From: DASWJQ01 sp036397095
Lineage (GTDB): Bacteria; Chloroflexota; Anaerolineae; Anaerolineales; E44-bin32
DNA length: 21,357 nucleotides
Direction of reading: 5' to 3'
Assembly (NCBI GenBank): GCA_036397095.1
Contig: DASWJQ010000190.1
Coordinates: 1 to 21,357, forward strand
This document shows positions 15,312-21,357 of the stretch, piece by piece. Both the position numbers and the translations under genes were made by a program. The stretch's first letter is position 1; each line of letters begins with the position of its first letter. Under the pieces are notes generated by a model. That model was not told where the DNA came from. It did no database searches and worked only from the letters and a program-made list of their open reading frames with translations.

Positions 15312-16240
15312 CGGGGCACCTTCTTGGTGCGGAAGTGCTCGGCCGTTGTCTCGAGGCCATCACGCAGACCGATTTCGGCGCGCCACCCCCACTCGCGATT
15401 GGCCTTGTCGGCGGCCAGCCAGATGCGACGGGTTTCACCGATCTTTGGCGGACCATGAACTGGTTCGTGGTTGTAGCCCGTGATCGATTGCAGGACGCGA
15501 AACACCTCGTTGACGCTCGTTCCAGCGCCCGATCCCAGGTTGTATATGCCGGGTTTGTCCCCATTCTGGATTGCCAGCAAGTTGGCACGGGCACAATCGC
15601 CGACGTATACGAAATCGCGCACCTGCTCACCGTCACCGTTGATCGTGACCGGGTCGCCGGCGATCATCCGTCCTAGAAAGATGGCGACCACCCCGGCTTC
15701 GCCGTGTGGGTCCTGCCGAGGACCGTAGACATTGGGGTAGCGGAGAACCGAGTACTTCATGCCGTAGTTCCAGTGGTACAGGTACAGGTAATGTTCGACG
15801 GTGTGCTTGCTGGCCCCGTATTGGCAGATGGGATTGACCGGATGGTCTTCATCGCATGGCAGATATTCCGGTTCACCGTAGACCGCCCCGCCCGTTGAGA
15901 TGTAGATGAACTGACGAACCCCGGCTGCGTGGGCAGCCTCAATCAGGTTCAGCGAGCCGAGTATGTTGACATCGGCGTCGAACAACGGCGCTTCGACGGA
16001 CCGGCGAACGTCCATCTGGGCGGCATGGTGGTTGATGACCTCCGGCTTCTCGCGGGCCAAAAGGCCGACAACCTCCGGACTCCGGATGTCCATCTCGAAG
16101 AACCGCGCCTTTGGATGTAGGTTCGAGCGGTGCCCGGTCGACAGATCATCGAGGACGATGACGTCATGCCCGTGATCGATATACAGCTCGACGACATGCG
16201 AACCGATGAAGCCGGCTCCGCCGGTAACCAGGATCTTCAT
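15308..16240 (-). CDS. NAD-dependent epimerase of the UDP-glucose 4-epimerase type
   Basis: 310 residues, extended SDR. TGGAGFIGS (6-14) binds NAD, DDLSTG (31-36) is the ribose-binding end, HHAAQMDVRRS (71-81) follows the GalE pattern, STGGAVYG (115-122) supplies Ser/Thr, and YGASKHTVE (141-149) gives catalytic Tyr141 and Lys145. NVYGPRQDPHGEAGVVAIF (170-188) and DGEQVRDFVYVGD (203-215) are highly typical of UDP-sugar 4-epimerases. It converts a UDP-hexose (or GlcNAc/uronate; specificity not readable) to its 4-epimer for the glycosyltransferases here. ATG 16240 is chosen because the conserved MKILVTGG follows; the frame upstream to 16414 lies inside the phosphoglycosyltransferase gene and carries no family sequence. 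A purine-rich AAGAAGAGA site lies upstream. Coupled by ATGA to the sugar kinase gene. Confidence 0.9.
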   Translation of the reverse strand: MKILVTGGAGFIGSHVVELYIDHGHDVIVLDDLSTGHRSNLHPKARFFEMDIRSPEVVGLLAREKPEVINHHAAQMDVRRSVEAPLFDADVNILGSLNLIEAAHAAGVRQFIYISTGGAVYGEPEYLPCDEDHPVNPICQYGASKHTVEHYLYLYHWNYGMKYSVLRYPNVYGPRQDPHGEAGVVAIFLGRMIAGDPVTINGDGEQVRDFVYVGDCARANLLAIQNGDKPGIYNLGSGAGTSVNEVFRVLQSITGYNHEPVHGPPKIGETRRIWLAADKANREWGWRAEIGLRDGLETTAEHFRTKKVPR

Positions 16241-16266
16241 AAGTTGTCTCTTCTTTAGGGAGGGGG

Positions 16267-17775
16267 TTAGTACGCCCCGATGCCTTTGAGCACGGTCGGC
16301 ACCGTCTGCCAGAGCAATTGCAGATCGAGCCAGATCGTCCAGTTTCGGATGTAATACATATCCAGCCGCACACGCTCTTCGTAGGTGACGTCCGACCGGC
16401 CTCTCACCTGCCACAAGCCAGTGATGCCGGGCTGCACTGTGAGCAGGTTATATCCCCAGCGCTCGTACTCCGACATTTCGGCAGGGCTGATCATCCGTGG
16501 GCCTACGAGCGACATCTCGCGCCGGAGCACGTTGAAGAGCTGCGGCAGCTCATCGAGGCTCAGCCTGCGCAGCCAGCGCCCGAGCCTTGTCACTCGCGGA
16601 TCATGCTTGAGTTTGTGCTTCTCGAGCAACTCCTTCTCGAGCTCGGGGTGGGCCTTGAGGATCTCCATGCCTTCGACAACCATCGTCCGGAACTTGAACG
16701 CGTCGAAGGTCTGTCCATTCAGTCCCATAACCCGACGCCGGAAGATGATCGGACCGGGCGAATCCAGCTTGATCACGATCGCAAGCCCGATCAACACCGG
16801 CGCCAGCAGGATCAACGCGGTGGTCGCCAGAACGTAGTCAAGCGCCGCTTTGAGGATCCAGTCGGTGCCGGTAAGCCGGAGCTTGTTGACACCAACCAGC
16901 GGCACATAGGCGAACTCCTTCACATTCAGGCCCGTCGTAATGATCTCGAATAAGCCTGATGACATGCGCAGATTGACGGTCTCGGAAAAACCGTACCGCT
17001 CGAATATGGATAGCATCTGCACCCGAGACAGCGAACTGGTCGCCAGAATCAGTTCTTCGATGCCGAGACGGTTAACGATCTCATCCAATTGATCGATGGT
17101 TCCGAGCGTGACCAGCTCCTTTGTCACCCGGGACCCCACGCCGCTCGCGTCGTCAACAAACCCGACGACACGCAATCCAGATGTTTCCCACGAAATAAGT
17201 TGTTGGGCCAGCGAGGTTCCTTCCCCGTTGGCTCCTACGATTAAGGCCGGTTTCAGGTAGTGACCCCGCCGGCGAAGCTGGTAGATCACTCGCCGGAGAA
17301 GGAACCGACCGAGGCTGACGAAGAAGGCGACCAGCAGCCAGGCGAGGATCACCCATCCCCGGGCGATGACCAGGGGGATCGCCAGAAACTCGGCGGCCAT
17401 CAGGGCGACCAGTCCAACCGTCGTCCCGCGGAAGATGAGCGAATACTCCTTCGGCCCGCCGAGCAGATTCTCTTCCTGGTACAGGCCGCTCAGGGCATAG
17501 ACCACAAGCAGCGCCGGGGCCATCAGCAAGGCCACTCGCTGGTAGAACAGGATTGACGGGTTGACCTCCAGCTGGAAGATCGGCACTGCCAATTCGAAGC
17601 GAACCAGGTACGCAATCCGCAGGCCCAGCCCGGCCATCAGGAGGTCGCTAAGCAACAGCGCGCCTACAAAGATCAGCCACTGGAGCTTCGTGGTCGTGGC
17701 GGGACGCGCCGGGCGTGCCCCGAAAGCCGGCTGGGTGTCGACCAGCGTCTCAACTTGTGTGGGCGATGATTCCAT
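16267..17775 (-). CDS. polyprenyl-phosphate sugar-1-phosphate transferase (WbaP/Bac_transf type)
   Basis: 502-residue membrane enzyme that loads the first sugar phosphate onto undecaprenyl phosphate and so starts the repeat unit. N-terminal hydrophobic segments (about 33-55, 80-98, 117-150) precede a CoA-binding-like nucleotide fold with VGANGEG (180-186). A hydrophobic segment near 311-335 leads into the catalytic Bac_transf domain: GPIIFRRRVMGLNGQTFDAFKFRTM (split: GPIIF 341-345 and FDAFKFRTM 357-365), RRLSLDELPQLFNVLRREMS (403-422) with the DE pair, LVGPR (423-427) and QPGITGLWQVRGRS (448-461). Long-form enzymes of this kind head Wzy-type EPS pathways. ATG 17775 overlaps the upstream glycosyltransferase's end by 26 bases; an in-frame GTG/ATG further upstream would add only residues read through that gene. 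Initiating sugar unknown. Confidence 0.93.
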   Translation of the reverse strand: MESSPTQVETLVDTQPAFGARPARPATTTKLQWLIFVGALLLSDLLMAGLGLRIAYLVRFELAVPIFQLEVNPSILFYQRVALLMAPALLVVYALSGLYQEENLLGGPKEYSLIFRGTTVGLVALMAAEFLAIPLVIARGWVILAWLLVAFFVSLGRFLLRRVIYQLRRRGHYLKPALIVGANGEGTSLAQQLISWETSGLRVVGFVDDASGVGSRVTKELVTLGTIDQLDEIVNRLGIEELILATSSLSRVQMLSIFERYGFSETVNLRMSSGLFEIITTGLNVKEFAYVPLVGVNKLRLTGTDWILKAALDYVLATTALILLAPVLIGLAIVIKLDSPGPIIFRRRVMGLNGQTFDAFKFRTMVVEGMEILKAHPELEKELLEKHKLKHDPRVTRLGRWLRRLSLDELPQLFNVLRREMSLVGPRMISPAEMSEYERWGYNLLTVQPGITGLWQVRGRSDVTYEERVRLDMYYIRNWTIWLDLQLLWQTVPTVLKGIGAY

Positions 17776-18979
17776 GGTAGACCTGCTCCAACTCTTCTCC
17801 GATATGCCCCCAGTCGTGCTCAACTTCGACATACCTCCGACCGGCTCTCCCGACCGTCACTCTTCGTTCCGGCTGCTCCAAAAGCCCAACGACTTCGCTC
17901 GCAAACGTCTCGGCGTCATCGGCGACGACAATCCCTTCTGCCGCCCCCGGCCCGATCCCCCTCACCGCATGGCTTGACGCTACGACGACCGTCGCGCACG
18001 ACATCGCCTCGAGCACCTTGTTCTGGATCCCGACACCGTAGACGGTCGGTGCCACGGCGACTTCCGCCCGCTGCAAGTAGCCAGCGACATTCGCCACCTC
18101 GCCAGTGACAGTGATCCCCGGATCGCTAGCCAGGGCGGCAATCGCCGGTGCAGGGTCCTTCCCTACGATCCACAGGCGCACCTGAGGTCGCTTCGCGCGA
18201 ATCTTCGGAAGGATGTCGTGGACGAAGTGCAGGACCATGCTGATATTGGCGTGGTAGCTCATTTTCCCGCTCATTACGATCGTGTTCTGTTCCCTAAGGC
18301 GCGGGTCGCCCTCGGAGAAATGTTCCAGGTCAACGCCGTTCGGCAACACACGGATCGCGGACCGTGCCGACAGCTCCAAGTCGCCAAGCGCCTCTCCGTC
18401 TTGTGCCGATGTCACCAAGGTTCGATCGAACTGCTTGATCAAAGTGGCCTCAAATCGCCGCGTCCGGCCAGCCTCCAGCCGTGCCATCACGCGGCTCGTT
18501 CGGCTTCGTCCGGCTTCGACCGTCATGGCAAAGAGCCGGCTAATGCAATCGACGCTATCCCAAATGACCGGGGGCCGCTTCCGGCCTGCCTGCGAGCCGT
18601 TCAGCCACAACAGACCATAGCGGGCGCCGCGCAAGTGCTCAACATGGATGACGTCAAACGGCTCCCCGGGTCCTTCATCCGCCGCGGCCGCTTTGATCCG
18701 GCCGGCCAGGGCCGGCTGCCAACTGAACACGGACTGCAGCGGCCGGCTCGTCGGCAATGCCCGCAGGCAGTTCCACGTCGCCCGCACCATCGAGAGCGGC
18801 TCGGACCAGACCGCCGGACCGCTTGCCCGGAGCGCCTCGAGCGCCATGCGTTCGGCGTCCCCGGTCCACACGGTGGCCACCGTGACCTCGTGCCCGCGGC
18901 CGACGAGCTGGCGAATCAGGTTGAAGGGCCGCACTCGGACTTGGCTGGGGACGTAGGGAACGATGTACAGAATGCGCAC
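17750..18979 (-). CDS. glycosyltransferase, TIGR03087-like (exosortase/EPS-associated GT4)
   Basis: 409 residues, GT-B fold. IVPYVPSQVRVRPFNLIRQL (6-25) is the N-terminal acceptor side, DVIHVEHLRGARYG (109-122) and WDSVDCIS (140-147) are typical of the sugar transferase subfamily TIGR03087 (PEP-CTERM/XrtA system associated), RVLPNGVDLEHF (210-221) the hinge, SGKMSYHANISMV (237-249) the donor domain and GIQNKVLEAMSC (317-328) the donor-site helix. It likely adds a sugar in the cytosol during repeat-unit assembly. The start GTG 18979 follows a decayed gene fragment by ten bases, and there is no strong ribosome site. The homologue further upstream shares the same plan, so the two may be old paralogues. 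Confidence 0.88.
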   Translation of the reverse strand: MRILYIVPYVPSQVRVRPFNLIRQLVGRGHEVTVATVWTGDAERMALEALRASGPAVWSEPLSMVRATWNCLRALPTSRPLQSVFSWQPALAGRIKAAAADEGPGEPFDVIHVEHLRGARYGLLWLNGSQAGRKRPPVIWDSVDCISRLFAMTVEAGRSRTSRVMARLEAGRTRRFEATLIKQFDRTLVTSAQDGEALGDLELSARSAIRVLPNGVDLEHFSEGDPRLREQNTIVMSGKMSYHANISMVLHFVHDILPKIRAKRPQVRLWIVGKDPAPAIAALASDPGITVTGEVANVAGYLQRAEVAVAPTVYGVGIQNKVLEAMSCATVVVASSHAVRGIGPGAAEGIVVADDAETFASEVVGLLEQPERRVTVGRAGRRYVEVEHDWGHIGEELEQVYHGIIAHTS

Positions 18980-18989
18980 GCCGGGCCCG

Positions 18990-19440
18990 CTAGGCGCTGC
19001 CGACCATCACCGCGTCGACGGGCAGCCGGTAGCGAATGTGCGTCCACGACAGTAGGTGCACGATTGAACAATCCGCCGCGAATAACATCATCAGACCTAC
19101 ACTCCTCCTGGATACATGTGTCTGCAGCACCGTCCCGGGCCTGAGGGACCCCGCCGCCCCGAGCAGCATGAACGGGGCAAACTACGGCTGAAGAATGCCC
19201 ACGATTAGCGTCTGCCGAAATCGGGCGGTCAATGACTGGACCCCAACTTGCGCGTACACCCCGACCAGGTAGTAAGGGATTCAGGTAGCGCCAGTGGGCG
19301 GTCGGCTCGCCGGCGCGGGTGAGCGGCCACTAGATGGTCTCGAATGTGAAGCCATGGCCATTGAGCACCCAGACCGCAGGAGCCTGGTGGGAGAGCTGAT
19401 CGGCGGTGCTTGGAAGCGCCTCGACGGTGTCACCGAAGCA
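18990..19440 (-). pseudogene. gutted remnant of a GT39/PMT-type membrane glycosyltransferase
   Basis: This stretch between two intact glycosyltransferase genes has no intact gene but reads as broken membrane-protein code in two pieces. Frame one, from about 19440, reads VWVLNGHGFTFETI, hits TAG at 19330-19332, then continues WPLTRAGEPTAHWRYLNP. One extra T near 19274-19278 shifts the frame to YYLVGVYAQVGVQSLTARF and LIVGILQP, then TAG at 19182-19184. After that come FAPFMLLGAAG, VGLMMLFAADCSIVHLLSW and THIRYRLPVDAVMVGSA, ending TAG at 18990-18992. The GHGF/YP-type start and the IRYRLPVD ending are the N- and C-terminal hallmarks of Dol-P-mannosyltransferase-like proteins (PMT_2); several hundred middle residues are missing, so an internal deletion is likely. 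19441-19512 shows nothing clear. Confidence 0.62.
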
Positions 19441-19512
19441 CAGGGGAGCTCCGGGCCGAACGATTGCGGATCCCGCGCCAGAAAGTTGGCGAGCCAGGGG
19501 CGGCCGTGAGGC

Positions 19513-20805
19513 TCAGGACCGTGGGCGGCCATTGGTCCCATATATGTGGTCAAGCCCCGCCAACACCCGGTGCCGCTCGTAGCGCGCTTCCGCCAGCCAG
19601 CGGCCGTTGACGGCCAGGCTGGCCTGGGAGACCTCATCTTGGAGCAACGTAATGACATGGTTAGCAAACAAATCGGCCGTGTCCGCCACAAGCACGTGCT
19701 CGCCGGGCTGGGCTTCGATGCCTTCCAGCCCGACCGATGTCGTCACTGTCGGCATGGCACGCGCAAAGGCCTCCAGGATCCGAACCCGCATCCCGCCGCC
19801 GACCCGTACAGGCACGACCAAAACAGCGGCGGCCGAAAGATACGGGGCGAGATCGGCGACATACCCTTCGATAGTGACCCTTCCATTCAGCCCGGCGGCG
19901 ATCCGACCCAACTCGACGGGAGGGTTCTTCCCGATGACTGTCATGCTGGCCTCAGGAACTCTGGCCAAGATGAGGGGGAACACCTCCGTCATGAACCAGC
20001 GCACGCCGTCGGCGTTGGGTGGATAGTGAAGCGTCCCAAGGGTCAGAATGTTCTTGGATCCGCTCCGGCGCGGGACGGGTTTCAACTCTTCGGTGTCGAC
20101 CGCGATCGGGATGACGCGGATCCTGTCCTCTGCCTCTCCGGTCGCCGAAGCCCGACGGCCACGCCATACCCGGTTGGCCTCCTCAAGGAATCCCTGATCC
20201 CGTTTCGAGACCACCAAGGTGAAGTCCGAACCGGCCACGAGCATGCCTTCGTAGTGTTTCACTCGGTGGGTCTCCAGGGCAAGCATGGGGCGAACCAGGA
20301 GGGAACTCGTCCGGCGCATCCGATTGAGGATCATCCAGACTGCGTTGTGAGCGTCGAACACAATGAGCGGTCGGCCGGGGTGCCGCATCGCCAAGTTGTC
20401 CGGCCCGGCCGTCGCCGGCGGACGCATCCAGTGGGTGACGAACTGGCCCATTGTCAGTTGGTCGACATGGACGGCGTCGATCTCACCCCCAGCAAGCAGC
20501 TGGTCGACCAAAGCTCGCATCTCGCGTTTGTCATCCCGCTCGATCAGGAAAGGCCGCCCGCGCAGGTTGCTCTTGATCCAATGCCATCCGTCCGCGATCC
20601 GGGACCGGGTCAGCGGGATCGCGTGGACCTCGCGGCAGATGGCTTGGACAGCCGGCAGATACTCGTGCTCTTCCGGCCTGAGAAAGGTTGCCAGGACCAA
20701 CTCATGGCCCGCCTCCGCCAGATGGCGGAGGACGTGCCATGTCTTGACCCGGGGCCCGGCGTCAGGCGGGAAGGGGAGGATTTGTGTCAGCACCAAGATA
20801 CGCAT
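19513..20805 (-). CDS. glycosyltransferase, TIGR03087-like GT4
   Basis: 430 residues with the GT-B plan. TQILPFPPDAGPRVKTWHVL (7-26) is the characteristic N-terminus, DAVHVDQLTMG (110-120) and DAHNAVW (151-157) the acceptor-domain motifs, RVIPIAVDTEELKP (230-243) the hinge, LTLGTLHYPPNADGVRWF (254-271) the donor side and GGGMRVRILEAFARAMPTV (336-354) the donor-binding helix with its glutamate. It likely transfers a sugar to lipid-linked glycan in the cytosol. The ATG at 20805 has AGG just upstream. It follows the GT2 gene by about 50 bp and is itself followed by the decayed GT39 remnant, in the same reading frame just after its TGA. Related in type to the next intact glycosyltransferase. Confidence 0.88.
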   Translation of the reverse strand: MRILVLTQILPFPPDAGPRVKTWHVLRHLAEAGHELVLATFLRPEEHEYLPAVQAICREVHAIPLTRSRIADGWHWIKSNLRGRPFLIERDDKREMRALVDQLLAGGEIDAVHVDQLTMGQFVTHWMRPPATAGPDNLAMRHPGRPLIVFDAHNAVWMILNRMRRTSSLLVRPMLALETHRVKHYEGMLVAGSDFTLVVSKRDQGFLEEANRVWRGRRASATGEAEDRIRVIPIAVDTEELKPVPRRSGSKNILTLGTLHYPPNADGVRWFMTEVFPLILARVPEASMTVIGKNPPVELGRIAAGLNGRVTIEGYVADLAPYLSAAAVLVVPVRVGGGMRVRILEAFARAMPTVTTSVGLEGIEAQPGEHVLVADTADLFANHVITLLQDEVSQASLAVNGRWLAEARYERHRVLAGLDHIYGTNGRPRS

Positions 20806-20856
20806 GGCAGCCTGTCTACTCGCAAATTGGCCGGGTGGGGCAAAGTGTCGGCCGAA

Positions 20857-21357
20857 CTACATCGCGGGGAGGGAACGAAGCAGCGCGGAGTAATGCTGGG
20901 CAAGGAGCGACCGGCTGCCGCCGGTTGCACGGTCGAGTAGGTAGCCGACCGGCGCGAGCGCGATCCGGGCCACGCTTGCCAGTCCTAGAATGAATTTGTA
21001 GCCCATCGTCGCAGCCCCCCCGTAGTGCTTGCGGAAGAACTGAACCTTGCTGGCATACAGTTCGATGAACATTGCACGCGGCGCTTGCTTTGTGCTCTGT
21101 CCGCCGTGGTGCAGTACCGAAGCCCACGGCACCCAGCTAATCTGCCAGCCAGCCTTCGTCAGCCGGTAGCACAAGTCGGTCTCTTCCGTATACATGAAGA
21201 AGTCTTCGTCCAGTAGACCGACATCTGCCAGGGCGCGCCGGCGCAGTAGAATGCAGGCGCCCTGGACGACCTCGACCTCGAGCTCATGATCGGAATCCCA
21301 CAAGGAACGTGGATAGGCGGCCAATGGATAGAGGCGATCCAGGTGGAAGAGGCGCCA
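20857..21357 (-). CDS. glycosyltransferase family 2 (WbbL/rhamnosyltransferase-like), N-terminus beyond the window
   Basis: Partial: the frame stays open to the last base, giving 166 C-terminal residues, so at least the N-terminal nucleotide-binding half (with the DxD) is missing. What remains has VQGACILLRR and DEDFFMYTEETDLCYR, the GT2 acceptor region in which the Glu-Asp pair holds the catalytic base in this group, then GWQISWVP and SVLHHGG. This order is typical of WbbL-type rhamnosyltransferases in EPS and O-antigen clusters. The C-terminal 60 residues carry one hydrophobic stretch (VARIALAPVGYLLD) and a basic region, possibly membrane-associating. TAG at 20857-20859 ends it about 50 bp before the next gene. 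Donor sugar cannot be told. Confidence 0.88.
   Translation of the reverse strand, partial: WRLFHLDRLYPLAAYPRSLWDSDHELEVEVVQGACILLRRRALADVGLLDEDFFMYTEETDLCYRLTKAGWQISWVPWASVLHHGGQSTKQAPRAMFIELYASKVQFFRKHYGGAATMGYKFILGLASVARIALAPVGYLLDRATGGSRSLLAQHYSALLRSLPAM

Noticed and set aside
16241..16414. N-terminal extension of the epimerase to 16414
   Set aside because: The extra 58 residues are read out of frame from the phosphoglycosyltransferase gene; the conserved MKILVTGG start at 16240 has its own ribosome site.
18980..19512. Possible insertion sequence or attachment site in the largest gap
   Set aside because: No transposase fragment, terminal inverted repeats or target duplication was seen; membrane glycosyltransferase remains explain most of it.
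19281..19691. 136-residue minus-strand open frame across the end of the upstream glycosyltransferase
   Set aside because: It is an out-of-frame reading of that gene and of the pseudogene region; the other frames carry the recognisable GT39-like fragments.
19546..20940. 464-residue plus-strand open frame
   Set aside because: It lies antisense to a glycosyltransferase with clear motifs and shows no family motif of its own; long antisense frames are expected in GC-rich coding DNA.

Overview
This 21.4 kb window is one unidirectional run of genes on the minus strand, so transcription goes from the right edge to the left. It reads as an extracellular or surface polysaccharide (EPS) biosynthesis and modification locus. 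The DNA is GC-rich. Genes are packed tightly with ATGA, TAGATG and TAGTG junctions and recognisable Shine-Dalgarno sequences, so the host is a bacterium. I cannot place the phylum from sequence alone. The mix of a GmhA/HddA-type heptose module, a secreted protein with a CTPGFWK domain and exosortase-locus-like glycosyltransferases would suit an uncultured environmental lineage such as Chloroflexota, but that is a weak inference. There are no RNA genes, CRISPR arrays or transposases.

Layout in transcription order: (1) a glycosyltransferase 2 gene cut by the right window edge; (2) a TIGR03087-like glycosyltransferase; (3) about 530 bp without an intact gene, which holds the wreck of a membrane glycosyltransferase of the GT39/PMT type; (4) a second TIGR03087-like glycosyltransferase; (5) the polyprenyl-phosphate sugar-1-phosphate transferase that would start glycan assembly; (6) an NAD-dependent sugar epimerase coupled to a HddA-type GHMP sugar kinase; (7) a SIS-domain sugar-phosphate isomerase fused to a GAF domain; (8) a GT4-like glycosyltransferase; (9) a glutamine-dependent asparagine synthase-like amidotransferase; (10) a methyltransferase; (11) a FAD glycerol-3-phosphate dehydrogenase-like enzyme; (12) a YdjM-type membrane hydrolase; (13) a methyltransferase; (14) an SDR epimerase/reductase; (15) a secreted beta-rich protein with a CTPGFWK domain; (16) a strong hairpin; (17) a NodU/CmcH/TobZ-type O-carbamoyltransferase; (18) a UPF0104 multi-spanning flippase-like protein; (19) a third methyltransferase.

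Inferred logic: the phosphoglycosyltransferase loads the first sugar on the lipid carrier. Cytosolic glycosyltransferases extend it, using nucleotide sugars supplied by the epimerases and perhaps a heptose branch (SIS isomerase plus HddA-like kinase). Amidotransferase, methyltransferases and carbamoyltransferase decorate it. No polymerase (Wzy), Wzx, Wza/Wzc or exosortase is visible, so the locus must continue beyond the window. The most unusual items are the SIS-GAF fusion, the gutted GT39 pseudogene, and the secreted CTPGFWK protein sitting where exosortase loci often carry a PEP-CTERM substrate.
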